This document shows, one piece after another, positions 11,570 to 24,431 of a DNA stretch of 64,000 nucleotides; position 1 is the first letter of the stretch; every line of letters begins with the position of its first letter. The notes below the pieces were generated by a model. It worked only from the letters and a program-made list of their open reading frames with translations. It was not told the origin of the DNA and searched no databases. Made by a program: the position numbers and the translations under genes. The stretch is from Zerene cesonia (lineage: Eukaryota > Arthropoda > Insecta > Lepidoptera > Pieridae), in the NCBI RefSeq assembly GCF_012273895.1, contig NC_052119.1, positions 1,860,001 to 1,924,000 on the forward strand, given 5' to 3'.

Positions 11570-12569
11570 NNNNNNNNNNNNNNNNNNNNNNNNNNNNNNN
11601 NNNNNNNNNNNNNNNNNNNNNNNNNNNNNNNNNNNNNNNNNNNNNNNNNNNNNNNNNNNNNNNNNNNNNNNNNNNNNNNNNNNNNNNNNNNNNNNNNNNN
11701 NNNNNNNNNNNNNNNNNNNNNNNNNNNNNNNNNNNNNNNNNNNNNNNNNNNNNNNNNNNNNNNNNNNNNNNNNNNNNNNNNNNNNNNNNNNNNNNNNNNN
11801 NNNNNNNNNNNNNNNNNNNNNNNNNNNNNNNNNNNNNNNNNNNNNNNNNNNNNNNNNNNNNNNNNNNNNNNNNNNNNNNNNNNNNNNNNNNNNNNNNNNN
11901 NNNNNNNNNNNNNNNNNNNNNNNNNNNNNNNNNNNNNNNNNNNNNNNNNNNNNNNNNNNNNNNNNNNNNNNNNNNNNNNNNNNNNNNNNNNNNNNNNNNN
12001 NNNNNNNNNNNNNNNNNNNNNNNNNNNNNNNNNNNNNNNNNNNNNNNNNNNNNNNNNNNNNNNNNNNNNNNNNNNNNNNNNNNNNNNNNNNNNNNNNNNN
12101 NNNNNNNNNNNNNNNNNNNNNNNNNNNNNNNNNNNNNNNNNNNNNNNNNNNNNNNNNNNNNNNNNNNNNNNNNNNNNNNNNNNNNNNNNNNNNNNNNNNN
12201 NNNNNNNNNNNNNNNNNNNNNNNNNNNNNNNNNNNNNNNNNNNNNNNNNNNNNNNNNNNNNNNNNNNNNNNNNNNNNNNNNNNNNNNNNNNNNNNNNNNN
12301 NNNNNNNNNNNNNNNNNNNNNNNNNNNNNNNNNNNNNNNNNNNNNNNNNNNNNNNNNNNNNNNNNNNNNNNNNNNNNNNNNNNNNNNNNNNNNNNNNNNN
12401 NNNNNNNNNNNNNNNNNNNNNNNNNNNNNNNNNNNNNNNNNNNNNNNNNNNNNNNNNNNNNNNNNNNNNNNNNNNNNNNNNNNNNNNNNNNNNNNNNNNN
12501 NNNNNNNNNNNNNNNNNNNNNNNNNNNNNNNNNNNNNNNNNNNNNNNNNNNNNNNNNNNNNNNNNNNNN
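11570..12569. other. assembly gap, 1000 N
   Basis: Exactly 1000 N, so the length is a convention and not a measurement. Open frames crossing it are meaningless. Confidence 0.98.
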
Positions 12570-12760
12570 ATAAATGTTATTTGCAGTTAACAATTTTCTT
12601 TTTTCTTTATTACAATATTTATGGCAAGACTAGGTATATAAAAAAAATAAAACACAGGAATTAAATAGTATTTAATTCATCATTCATAGTATTTTCTTGT
12701 GTTTGATCATTCATCGCGTATGTTTTAAAGGTTGTAATTTTTTTTTATAATAATATCCTG

Positions 12761-12960
12761 TCCTACTTATATTATAAATGCGAAAGTTTGTAAGGATGTG
12801 TGTGTGTTTGTTGCTCGTTGACACAAAAACCACTGAACCGATTGCAATTAAATTTGGTACGTAGACATATGGACAACTGGAATAACATATAGGCAACTTT
12901 TTATTCCGATATTCCTACGGGATATGGACTTACGCGGGTGAAACCGCGGGGCGCAGCTAG
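12761..12960 (+). mobile_element. Lep1-type non-autonomous Helitron copy
   Basis: The copy is full length from TCCTACTTATATTATAAATG to ACCGCGGGGCGCAGCTAG, followed by T. A second TCCT lies five bases upstream. A truncated SINE-like copy follows about 30 bp downstream. Confidence 0.88.
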
Positions 12961-12991
12961 TCTATTATACTTAAGCGAAAACTTAGTTACT

Positions 12992-13102
12992 CGGCGTAAT
13001 TCTGCAATCGACCGTAAGTCTCTCCCAAATTTTATGGGCGGTGGTAGCGCTTACCATCAGGTGACCCACCAGCTCCATTGCCGACGATGACATTAAAAAA
13101 AA
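12992..13102 (+). mobile_element. Metulj-like SINE, 5'-truncated
   Basis: Only the 3' part is present, from CGGCGTAATTCTGCAATCGA through GGTGGTAGCGCTTACCATCA to CCGACGATGACATTAAAAAA. Confidence 0.8.
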
Positions 13103-13967
13103 TCTAGTTACATCTTCTGCATAATTATTATCAATTTGGCAACGTTTTTTAATTATTTTTATACCAAAAAACCTTTGTGAGGGTATATTATTTTCCTTTT
13201 TCTGCGCTCCACACTAGGACGTAACTATGATAATAAAACAAGACATGAAATCAGTTATCATGACGTTCCCTAACTCGAAATAAGAACATTTTTATTTCGA
13301 TTATTTATGAAACAAAGAGAACGAGTGTGATATATTATGTAGGTGGAGGTGAAAAAGATAAATCAATATAACTGTGTAATGTGACTTTTTGGAGTTAATA
13401 AATTTGTGAATATGTAACTAAATGAGTAGCATTAGCTTGGTCACTATTTAAAAACCAAAGAGAGCTTCATAAAAATGTTTTTTAAAATATATTACATACT
13501 ATGTTGAAACATTTCATCCCCACTCATTATCTGAAGACGGAAAACTAGTTGCCCATAAAAAAAAACGAAAAGCAAACAAGAATACGCTCAAGTTACACAT
13601 TCTCACTAAAAAGAACTTTCAGCGCTCTAATAAACACGACAAAGCCCTAAAATGAAGACCATTTGAGCCCAGTTCTAGTGTTCGTAAAATCCATGTCACA
13701 CATGAGATAGATCGCCCAATCCTACGGGTCATCTTAATTGTGTCGGGTGACTGAGACCAATCAATCACTTATAAAAACAAAAGGGACCGGTTTTTGCAGC
13801 CTCCACGAGATTAGACCTTTTTAATAGCAGCTCGGCTCGAAGATGTAGATGACATTTTTGCCGCCGACAATTTATTAAATGTGTTACATGAAAGGGTCGT
13901 TTTATTGTGTACAATTTCGTTTGAAAAAGCTTTATGTACAGCTTATTTCGTTCTGTAGTAGGAGCTG
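13103..13967. other. unassigned stretch
   Basis: No repeat or exon is recognised. A GC-richer patch (13790-13870) contains a 14-codon minus-strand frame starting AAAATGTCATCT, too short to call. Confidence 0.45.
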
Positions 13968-14967
13968 NNNNNNNNNNNNNNNNNNNNNNNNNNNNNNNNN
14001 NNNNNNNNNNNNNNNNNNNNNNNNNNNNNNNNNNNNNNNNNNNNNNNNNNNNNNNNNNNNNNNNNNNNNNNNNNNNNNNNNNNNNNNNNNNNNNNNNNNN
14101 NNNNNNNNNNNNNNNNNNNNNNNNNNNNNNNNNNNNNNNNNNNNNNNNNNNNNNNNNNNNNNNNNNNNNNNNNNNNNNNNNNNNNNNNNNNNNNNNNNNN
14201 NNNNNNNNNNNNNNNNNNNNNNNNNNNNNNNNNNNNNNNNNNNNNNNNNNNNNNNNNNNNNNNNNNNNNNNNNNNNNNNNNNNNNNNNNNNNNNNNNNNN
14301 NNNNNNNNNNNNNNNNNNNNNNNNNNNNNNNNNNNNNNNNNNNNNNNNNNNNNNNNNNNNNNNNNNNNNNNNNNNNNNNNNNNNNNNNNNNNNNNNNNNN
14401 NNNNNNNNNNNNNNNNNNNNNNNNNNNNNNNNNNNNNNNNNNNNNNNNNNNNNNNNNNNNNNNNNNNNNNNNNNNNNNNNNNNNNNNNNNNNNNNNNNNN
14501 NNNNNNNNNNNNNNNNNNNNNNNNNNNNNNNNNNNNNNNNNNNNNNNNNNNNNNNNNNNNNNNNNNNNNNNNNNNNNNNNNNNNNNNNNNNNNNNNNNNN
14601 NNNNNNNNNNNNNNNNNNNNNNNNNNNNNNNNNNNNNNNNNNNNNNNNNNNNNNNNNNNNNNNNNNNNNNNNNNNNNNNNNNNNNNNNNNNNNNNNNNNN
14701 NNNNNNNNNNNNNNNNNNNNNNNNNNNNNNNNNNNNNNNNNNNNNNNNNNNNNNNNNNNNNNNNNNNNNNNNNNNNNNNNNNNNNNNNNNNNNNNNNNNN
14801 NNNNNNNNNNNNNNNNNNNNNNNNNNNNNNNNNNNNNNNNNNNNNNNNNNNNNNNNNNNNNNNNNNNNNNNNNNNNNNNNNNNNNNNNNNNNNNNNNNNN
14901 NNNNNNNNNNNNNNNNNNNNNNNNNNNNNNNNNNNNNNNNNNNNNNNNNNNNNNNNNNNNNNNNNNN
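13968..14967. other. assembly gap, 1000 N
   Basis: Exactly 1000 N, with no recognisable repeat directly at either edge. Confidence 0.98.
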
Positions 14968-15074
14968 GAGTTATATGCGAATATATTTGGAAGCGTTTCA
15001 AGGAAATAATTATGTGATATGGTTCCCGAAATGTTGTGCTTTGAAATAACTCAGGTGTTTATTTTAATTAACAA

Positions 15075-15285
15075 CTAGATGCTCGTCCCGGCTTCGCCCG
15101 GGATAAAACGGGAATCTTGCTATCCTGTTTATCCCAAGGGAAGGATTACATATGTAGATATAAGATTATTAATCGGGATAATAAGTAACTTATCAGTCAA
15201 GTCAGCTCACATCCTGTTTTTTATACCAAATTTCATCAAAATCCATCCAGCAGTTTCAGCGTGACTAACGGTCGTGATTGTTGCA
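15075..15285 (-). mobile_element. Helitron-like copy, CGGAGCCG..CTAG subfamily
   Basis: On the minus strand, CACGCTGAAACTGCTGGATG, TTGATGAAATTTGGTATAAA and GGCGAAGCCGGGACGAGCAT lead to CTAG, followed by T. The 5' end is blurred near 15285. Confidence 0.72.
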
Positions 15286-18032
15286 TGTTAGATACGATAT
15301 TTTTAAAATTACCCTGAAATTGTATAAGGAAAAATACATAATAAAAATTTTTATTTTGTCCATGTCATTTACTCTACGGTTCAAGAAGTTCCAGATTAGA
15401 TATCAGTATATATAAACTCTCGGAAATATTTGTAAATTACCCTTATCAAAAAATAATACTTTTATAATATGTTTAATAATGCGATTATGACTTAATTGTT
15501 TTATATCGAAACCTTTTTCTGCCTTACAACTGATCTTACATTTGCTAGCGTCTTTGGTTATCGAATTATGTTAAATATAATTTGCATCATAAATCGGTTT
15601 AAATTCACATTTAATGTACTCTAGTACCCTTTGTATGGTACCAGACTGGTATAAATAAATACATATATATCTGTATTGAATTCATTCGTTCAAATAAATG
15701 TATGCTATAAAAGTGCATCAAATGTAAAAAATGTGCTGCGAGTTTATAGAATTTTCAATAAGTTTGATCCATATTGTAACCTTTGACGGCTGTTTACTCT
15801 TGTAAATAGTTCTTCGCAGGGGAAATCTAGAAATTCCGGGTCAATAAATTGTTGGTCTTGATTTCCCGGGAGCATAAATTTTGATTTGAGTTAATATCGC
15901 TTGTACTTAAAAAGATAACCAAACGGTTTCATTGATTAAACTTTTTAATTTTACTAATTAAACCGAAATTTATATTTATAACCGTTTTATACTCTACAAC
16001 AAAAATATGAATACACGTGCAACGGCTATATCTAAAACTTATGACACACACACACGCCGCACGGATAAAATAAAAACAGCCCACACACATTACACACACA
16101 TCGTTAAAATTTCTAACGAAATCGCAAAACTCGTTTCCATCGAAAAAGCCATTACTAGAATACAGGTAGTGGGTACCGGCCGTATGTTATCCTTGTTGAC
16201 GGAACAATGCATATAGAGTAGGTCGTAGCTACACGGGGTACTTCTGTTTGATGTGCGCTGACGCTACGGTTACTGACTTTAGAATTAACAATGAGATAGT
16301 CGACTTCTAAGATTCAATTATGAACCGTATTTTGTATTTTAACTCATGCTTTTTTTTGAGAGACTTAGATGTTGGGTAGAGAATGTCAATCTTAAGCCAA
16401 ACTCGAGTAAACATGGGAAGCGAAGAGAAAATTTAAATGACAATTCTTAAACCGGCAATAGCTCAGATATTGAGATGAAGCCATACTCGGAAAATCTTCG
16501 TATCGTATCTTCAAGCGTCTAGTTAAAAATAGCATAAGTAAAGCGACTTTTTCACTGGTATGAGATATATAAATTTACCTCTGGATTTTTTTCATGTGCC
16601 ATTGTTCGACTCCAATTTACTTATTTAATAACTGGTCTATATCCTGGGTACTAGTATCTGTGTATCAAATATAAGCATCCCAAATTTAAATTTTTTTAAA
16701 AGACACACATACACTTAGACCAAGCTACTTTTTAGTTAATAAAAAGTTAACATATTCCTACAACTTAATGGGCCTTAAAGAATTTTCACCAAAACAAGCA
16801 ATTTGTTTGTCAGCTTAATTATACAGAATAAGTAAAATAATTGAAGCTTAAATAGGACTTTGTTACACGGGTCGTCAGGTGTTTGACCTTTAGGCAAATA
16901 TTTTTAAGGCATACCGTCCGCTTCCTTGCTAATGAAATACTCATATAAAATAATGAAATACTCGTAAAATATTTCGTAATTAATTAGTACCATTTTACGG
17001 TATAGATGTTTATTGTTATTAGTGTCCTCGTCAATGTAAGAAAATGTTGTACCATTTTCAATGTATTTCATTGAAATATAAAGGAATATACACATTTCAT
17101 TGAAATACAATAAATTGATTAGTACTAAAATTATCTGATTTCAGAAACATAGAGAATGAGTGGTTTACGATACATGTACTCATGTAATGATAAGACTATG
17201 TGATTACAAATTTGTTAGATTTTGTTCATCAAAATAAAGGATCAAAAAAATGGGTTTTATACATTTTTATTGCGCTATTTTAAAGATCCGATTAAGATAT
17301 GATGATGAGATATGATCGAATGCCAATCATCTCGCAGCAATCACCGGTCCAAAAGATTCAAATCTTTAAACCAATGTATAAGCAAATGAATACACAAAGG
17401 GAAACATATAAACAAAAGAAATCTATGGTTTTCTGCTGTAAGCAATTGTGAAAGAATTTAGTCCCAAAACAATATGTACCTGAAGCATTGAACATATTCA
17501 TTCACAAAAATGCGGAAGGCAAACTTTAAACAGTTTAGAGTTCAAACTATTGATCGTTCACCAAACATTGCATTTCCACAGAGTTTAAACTTTACACCCG
17601 CTAATGAAAGCGTACTATTAAATGATTGGATCGCAGTTGATGTCTGTAGACTTATGGAATCGATTCAGACGCCATTACGAACCCTATCGAGATGCTGGGG
17701 CAATGTCGAGATCTCATTTATCTGTATTGAGGACATTTTATATTTTATAAATGGTTAAATTTTTATCTGATATAATATAATAATAATAAATTTGATGTAA
17801 TGTTAAAATTTATATAATATTCCAGTTGTAACACTTACGTAGATATGTCGATTTAAGATTTGAATATACAACTTATATTTATTATTGTTTGGGAAATTAA
17901 ACCTTTTTTGTTTTTTTTTTTGTGAAACTAGTTATTTATACACGTTTCTCAAAACGTCATTAGAATTATTTCAAATGATATTACTATAACTTTCAAGAAT
18001 TAAGAAAACATAGGTGTGCTTCACAGACGTTA
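15286..18032. other. unassigned stretch
   Basis: It holds the AATGAAATAC cluster at 16927-17110 and an 82-codon frame at 17510-17758 without recognisable motifs. The sequence around 16160-16260 is GC-richer (GTAGTGGGTACCGGCCGTAT), but I cannot assign it. Confidence 0.5.
16927..17110. repeat. cluster of AATGAAATAC repeats
   Basis: AATGAAATACTC occurs twice at about 16932-16964. The palindromic ATTTCATTGAAATA appears at about 17066 and 17095, with TACCATTTT repeated nearby (about 16988 and 17051). This is a small local repeat with no recognised family. Confidence 0.5.
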
Positions 18033-18047
18033 TCCTACGTCCTACTA

Positions 18048-18287
18048 TCCTACTAATATTATAAATGCGAAAGTTTGTAAGGATGTTTGTGTGTTTGTTA
18101 CTCTTTCACGCAAAAACCTACAGAACCGATTGCAATTATATTTTGTACGTAGACAGCTGCCACTGCCACCTGCAGCCAAGTGCTAGCTTGTCCAGGTAGA
18201 CAACTGGTATAACATATAAGCAACTTTTTATCCAGATATTCTTACGGGATCCGGACTTACGCGAGTAAAACCGCGGGGTGCAGCTAG
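18048..18287 (+). mobile_element. Lep1-type Helitron copy with internal insertion
   Basis: The termini TCCTACTAATATTATAAATG and CCGCGGGGTGCAGCTAG are intact. Between TAGACAGCTG and GTAGACAACTGG there are about 40 extra bases (around 18155-18200), relatively GC-rich, that other copies lack. Two additional TCCTAC starts precede it at 18033 and 18040. Confidence 0.85.
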
Positions 18288-19604
18288 TGTTTGCATAAAT
18301 CTTGAACACTTACTCACTGGCTTATTTCTGAGATATAGCTTCAACTCTGAATCGATTGCTTGAAAGAATTTTTTTGTCATATTAGTAGTTCCCGAGATTA
18401 GCATTTAAACAAACATACAATCTTTTCAGCTTACATTACATAATAGATCGGTCAATATTCTGCCTTAAAATAGCCTTATCATACGACAGTAATAACAATA
18501 AAGTTTCCATAGAGATAACAGAACATTTAGTACTATAAAACTAGTTTTGTGAAGCTCATAAAACAAGACATCATAATTTTATTGTATCCTCGAGCACCAA
18601 ATGTATTGTCAGATATTTACATAATTATTGATATAGATAGAGGCGTTGTTGCCTCTGTTCATTCAAGCATTTTAATGTAACGCATTGATAAATTCTACAT
18701 ATTGTTAAGTTAATATACTTACTATATACATCATAATGTAACGTAAAAAACTCCCATTAACAATTTTGCAAAAAATATGCTGATTAAAACGATGATTATA
18801 ATTTAATGTTGTGATAAATTAATGATAATTATAAATTAATATTGATAATAATCTTAATATGAATTATAACAAATGTAACTTTTATATCACCAAGATAATT
18901 TACAAATGAAACTTCAATTATATAGAAGAAGCTTTAACCCACACACGCCAATTCTGAACTCATCAAGCGATCCACGTCAAAGACAATTCCCACACTAAAC
19001 AGCAACATTCTATCTTGTAACTGGACTCTTTCCAAATACGATTTAATATTAAACAAGCCATTCCGCCATACAGACGCTTAAACAAACAAGAATCGAAGGC
19101 AATAATATGGAGATTCGGATTTAAATAGAGAATATACTGGCCTATCTCTATTCCGACTTCAGCAAACGTAAACAAATTCAATATGCATTTATTCGGTATT
19201 GTAGCTCCGCTCATTTGAATAACTTTAGAGGATTTGGTCGCTGTCTACTTTTTAGTCGATGGCTTTAAAGTAGACTCGGTTCGATAAGATGCATGGTGAA
19301 TAGACTGGTGATGTTATTTCATGTAGAATTTGATATTTCTGCTTGTCCCCGAATATAATCCGTGTTGTGGTTTCTTAGTTCATAGACGATGTACCTACAG
19401 ATATTTCTACTTCAGATATTAGTATCACAAAATGTTCAATCTACCTGAAAAATTTAAGAATCATCAAAGCAAAAGTTTAATCGATAAATACTTAAATGTT
19501 CAAGGACAGTTGTAACTTTACTTAGTAGTTAATATAAAGCATGTTCTATTAAGAAAAGCAAATTTGAGTTTAAACCAATAACTTCATATAAATTATCCAA
19601 TTAA

Positions 19605-19805
19605 TCCTACTAATATTATAAATGCGAAAGTTTTATAAGGATGTGTGTGTGTTTGTAACTCTTTCACGCAAAAACTGCAGAACCGATTGTAATAAAATTT
19701 GGTACGTAGATAGCTGGACAACTGAGAAAACACATAGGCAACTTTTTATCCCGACATTCTTACGGGATACAGACTTACGCGAGTAAAACCACCGGACGCA
19801 GCAAG
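19605..19805 (+). mobile_element. Lep1-type Helitron copy, eroded 3' end
   Basis: It starts TCCTACTAATATTATAAATG. The 3' hairpin region has decayed to AAAACCACCGGACGCAGCAAG, so CTAG has become CAAG. Confidence 0.85.
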
Positions 19806-21655
19806 TTATTTTATAACTGTTAAATATTGTATTAACCTTGTTGAACTGTTAAAGAGTAAAACATCTCAGGCAAAACTGAAAGATGGGTCGGGTGTAATCA
19901 AATGCCAACATTGGTTTGTGTTTTGTATTTGATACCTTCGTTAGAAATCATTGAATTTACTACTACTAAATGTTATACGTCACTATTCGAACGTACACGA
20001 AATGTATTAATAAAAAAGATTGTCGAGAAATATATTTACATATATTTTTTAATTCCATTATAAATAATAAAAGCCTCCCTCTTATATTAAACAGTAAATA
20101 AACCAACGATACGTTTTCCCTCTTCAAATGCCACCCCATGTCAGTCCAGAGTTCTATCCGTAATTCATCTAAAAATACATTCATTTATACATTCACTCCA
20201 TCTCCGTGAAAGTACTCTGCAAATAATTTTATTTGAACCGTATTATGCAAACCATGAACATACAAAATACTGCCCTCTTTCAAACTCCGACACTTTACGA
20301 GACAGTAAAGTCAAAAGTCTATTCACTTTACGAGTTGAATTTCGTCACGCCTCTTAAATTCCTTTATCTTTATATTTCTTTTACGGCGGTTACAGATCGC
20401 AGTGCGATATTTTTAATGGAATGTTAAAACATCTAACGATGAATTTTGATTGGTCCACTTGGAAATAATTTCGGCCAGTCTATAATCGAGGCAAGATTTT
20501 CATGTAGTTCAGTTTTGTTTTCTAGGTTTTTTATTCATTCCTTTTATAGACATATTATGCTTTTAAGTATTATTTTACAGTTGCTTTTACAGTGTTTTGA
20601 GCTTTATTTTAATTGTTATAACAATAAAATGCATATAAATATTTGATAAAATTTAAAGAATAGATAAATACCTACCTTAATGCTGGATTCTATACTTTAT
20701 CTATTTCCGCACAGAGAAATCGCCTAAATACTAGCCTCGGAGTCGGCCTAAAAATGGTACTTAATTAATAATTGTAATTGCAATTTTATTATTTTATTTT
20801 AAATTAATTTACATTTTTGACGATTGTAACTAACACAAGATCGTACCATTATTCTACAATGATCTATTTATCATGCTTTTGCTTAGTTAAAGAGTAATTA
20901 AGAACAATTAATGACTACGAATAAAATGCCAGATAAGAAAAAGGAGAGCCAAATGAGAGAAGTAACGAGTTTCCGTAAGTTATGACGTCACAGCTGTAAA
21001 ATAATTGTTTTGTGTAAAATTGATGGACTATGAAACAAATGTAAAAAAAATATGCGTTCATTAGAAATAAAACATTTAGACATTGTTTGAATCCATTGAG
21101 ATTTTTCAGAAAAGTTGTAAAAAATCGTATTGTAATACATAATAATATATTAAACACCTTAAAAATAGAATAAGCAAGTTGACAGGAAACGACAAACCCG
21201 TCTCAAAGCAGACGAGACAAAAGCTGTAGCGTAGGTATGTTCCTTCATGGTAAATAAACCCCAGGGCTTCAAGAAGCTTTGTGCCGCGTACTTCAGGTCC
21301 TAGATTAAAAATCTCTCGTCACAACCTAGGGCCCAAACAAAGGCTCCTTTTTAATCAAAAGCTGGAGCACGGGTTTGGCTCGAAATTTAATTCGAACAAA
21401 AGAAAGACACGACTTCTTAGCAGGTTTAGTTGGCAAACTTCGAATGGATTTATGCGCCGTGGAGTTAGTTTTAAAGTAAAGTTCATGCATGTGGGGCTAA
21501 ACACAACCCTGTACAGAATTAATAAGATATTTTAATTACACTAACAGATATGATCATTTAATTTTTAGTTTTATAGCATTGAAATGCTTTATAACATAAA
21601 AGATAAAAGATATGATCATAGCAAAGAGAGAATTTAAGTTACGACTTATGGAAAA
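19806..21655. other. unassigned stretch
   Basis: AT-rich, with several 60-85-codon open frames on both strands and none with a recognisable motif or splice context. Confidence 0.5.
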
Positions 21656-21963
21656 AGAAGTGGTGGCTCATTGGTGAGAACCTCGGACTTCAAAATCGAT
21701 AAGTCGGGGCTCAAGACCGGGCGAGCGTGCAGTAAATAATTTGATTTTTCAATTTATCTGCACATGTTGATAACATAACCACTGCTTGAAAAGGTGAAGA
21801 AATGAAAACATCGTGAGGAAACCGACATGTCCGAGAATCAAAAAGTTCATCGACACGTGACATCTGCCAACCCGCATTTGGCCAGAGTGGTGGATTATGG
21901 CCTGAACCCAATAAGAGGCCTGTGTCTCAGCAGTGGGAACATATAAGGGCTGATGGTGATGTA
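21656..21963 (+). mobile_element. tRNA-headed SINE with LINE-type tail
   Basis: The head has an A box, TGGCTCATTGGTGAGA (21664), and a worn B box, GGCTCAAGACC (21708-21718). The body contains AAAACATCGTGAGGAAACCG and CAACCCGCATTTGGCCAGAG. The tail CCTGTGTCTCAGCAGTGGGA then GGGCTGATGGTGATG is a widespread lepidopteran 3' end. Confidence 0.82.
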
Positions 21964-23756
21964 TGGAAAAAGCATGACAATTTCAGTAAATATGTAAGGT
22001 TATGAAAATAAAAATATATTTATTAAGCATTCTGAAAGGACAAATTATTTATATTTTTAGATTAATTGTTAGAGACGATTGTAAATTTTATCCTTTCAAT
22101 GTGACAGAAGATGGCCGTTATATTTCATTCATCTGTAATACTGCAATTTATCTTGGCGTTCCGAAAATGATTGATTTTGTTTACTTGAATGATTGTCTTA
22201 AGGCGTGCGTGGTGTCAGGAATTTGAGTGACGACGTATGGAAAAAGCACCTGTAATATAAATAAAAGGTACTGTTATACGAATGAAATAGGTCTTATTAA
22301 ATGTTCAATGTACGAGTAATTGATTCTAATTAATAATTCTTAATATACTAATGTAAATGTATGAATATTACTAATGTTACCTCAACAAATAAAATAATTA
22401 TGATCGTACATGTAAAATGAGAAAATCTACAAAGTCATGCGTTAAAATATTCCATGTAGATATTACGCAAATAAATATTCCTAACCTAGAATCAGTAAAC
22501 CTAGGGAATACTAACTCATTTCGTACCGGATATTACTATGCTAAGATATTCTAGTAGTCTTAGCTAAGCTCTCTGGTGAGTGGTTCATACATTAAACGCA
22601 AAAAGGTATTATAATAAATGATATGTACTTACCTGTGTATATTATCTTCAAGGTGATTAAGTTATCCTTGCTTCACAGCTGCTTTATCGCCCCAGATTGA
22701 TTTAATGAGAGAGATATAGAATATACATATTATTCAAGCACATTTTTAATTAACATGCTAAATTGATACCCGAAGCATATAAAATAATCATTCTACAGAT
22801 TTTTTTATTATTTATGATTAAATTAAAACAGATCCATACAGTCAATATACAATCTGAAATAAAATGAGTTTTAAGTAGTATTGTTTAGTTTTTTAAGGTC
22901 GAAAATACAAAATAGATTTCGTTTCAGCTATCGAAAGTTACCTGCAGATTGTATCTACAGTAAGCACCAAGGAAACACCGTCAGGTTATAAATTAAATCC
23001 ATAAATAATTTCAACGAAAAAGCTCATCAACGTTCTTTTGCCATTCAAGTATCCTACAATAAGACCATAATGTTAAGAATTTGCTGTCACATACAAAAGA
23101 CCCTCGGAGTTATCGAGTAAAAAAAAAAACAAAAAAAAGATACAGTCCAATTGGGAACCTCCCACACTTTGGAAACGTCAGTAAAACAATGGCATAGTTC
23201 ACAAACGTGGTTGCGAGCAAAATCAGACTGAAACATATTGCATTTTTAAATCCAGTTCTAAGTACAAATAAATCCAGTGAATTTTCAGATTTCCCTTTCG
23301 AAGATCGGTGTGAAGAGACAGAATAAAAGGAACAAGGATAACGTATAGACTATGGACGTTAGACACATAATCCACTTTATCGAATACTACAGTGCTATGT
23401 AAACAGCCATTAAGACGACGGTGGTAGCAGTGTAAGCGTCCAGATGAAAATGTATGGAAACTCACAGTCAATAAATATCTAAGTATGAAAATATAGGTGG
23501 TATCATCACTACACAGTTTAAAAAATTGCTGACGCTATCACTGACAGTCCATTAGAATACTTAAATCTTTAAAACTACGCAGCGATTTTTGTTGTGGGAT
23601 ATTTTCAATAGGTAAAAGTGAATTAAAGGAAAGTTTGTATGTAGCATGCATAACGGAACATATGTGAAACAGAGGCGGGTAGCTAGTGTAAATAAATGAT
23701 GATTGAATTTATTGTCTGTTATGATTTTACTCAAAAACTACTATATTGATAAAAAA
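21964..23756. other. unassigned stretch
   Basis: No repeat family member or exon is recognised. The 74- and 82-codon open frames at 22002-22226 (+) and 23223-23471 (-) look like chance. Confidence 0.5.
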
Positions 23757-23866
23757 TATATATGCCTATTATAAAGCCACATAAACATATGACTTTATAA
23801 TAGGCATATATAAAATATAGAATATATTACTAACTCGGTAAACACCGAGTAATAAATTCTATATTT
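23757..23866. repeat. two adjacent hairpins
   Basis: Hairpin 1 has arms 23757-23779 and 23790-23812 (ATATATGCCTATTATAAAGC and its complement, one mismatch, 10-nt loop). Hairpin 2 has arms 23813-23839 and 23844-23866 (ACTCGGT / ACCGAGT at the tip, with a small bulge). They lie end to end without a spacer. I see no other copy in the window. Confidence 0.75.
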
Positions 23867-24098
23867 TTAAACGGCAATTCATTTTATCAACTAAATATAC
23901 AACGAACACGTGTTAAATTTCATACAATGTGTTTGGACCTTGATGTTAAATTTGTTTTCAATGTTTGTGTTCTGCATCAATGCGCAAAAAGCGTAATCAA
24001 AACCTCTCACACTCATTTGTTTGTGTTATACGTAAACATAACTGAGTGGGTTTAAAATACAGACTCAGTGATAATGCAATTACATTTCTAAAGTAAAA

Positions 24099-24180
24099 TC
24101 ACTGGTGGTCGAGAGGCTAGGCGTTGCTACGATTAGACAAGAAACGCGGGTTCGAATCCCGCCTCGTGATCAAATTTTTT
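24099..24180 (+). repeat. tRNA-like sequence (pseudo-tRNA or SINE head) with pol III terminator
   Basis: It has an acceptor-like pair TCACTGG/CTCGTGA with one mismatch, an A box TGGTCGAGAGGCTAGG (24106), and a perfect T arm GCGGG-TTCGAAT-CCCGC with B box GGTTCGAATCC (24149-24159). TTTTTT at 24175 could stop pol III. The D arm looks like Ser/Leu tRNAs, but no good anticodon stem forms and there is no long variable arm. I call it tRNA-derived, not a working tRNA. A worn trace of its 3' half lies at 28533-28560. Confidence 0.6.
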
Positions 24181-24249
24181 CTATTCTTTCAAAATTTCTC
24201 AAAATAATTAAGTTTTATTCAAAAAACTGTTGTGTTCGTATTGGCTGAG

Positions 24250-24431
24250 TTTTTTTTTATGTAAAAGCGGGAATTGAGCTGGTGGTTCGCTTGGTAAGCG
24301 ATCACCACCATTCATAAACATATACAAATGTAGGGCCGCTGGAAATGCGTTGCCGCCTTTTAAGGGATAAAAGGAAAACGAAGGATCGATGACGGAAAAC
24401 AAGGAACGGACTGGAAAAAGATACGGGCCTT
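24250..24431 (-). mobile_element. Metulj-like SINE, 5'-truncated
   Basis: A poly(T) followed by ATGTAAAAGCGGGAATTGAG and GGTAAGCGATCACCACCATT is the reversed 3' end. The copy stops at GATACGGGCC, before the 5' half. Confidence 0.8.

Noticed and set aside
13815..13860. Minus-strand AAAATGTCATCTACATCTTC start with 14 codons before a stop and a possible GTCTAA donor.
   Set aside because: The donor is weak and nothing links it to further exons.
11547..15049. Open frames of 345-376 codons around the first two N runs (likewise at 26220-27338 and 45846-47092).
   Set aside because: They consist almost wholly of unknown residues from N runs. No sequence supports them.
17510..17758. 82-codon open frame with fairly even composition.
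   Set aside because: No motif, splice site or promoter context is recognised. A protein search would be needed to reopen it.
24099..24169. Functional tRNA gene.
   Set aside because: No stable anticodon stem forms, and the acceptor has a mismatch and a G:T pair. It fits a tRNA-derived repeat better.
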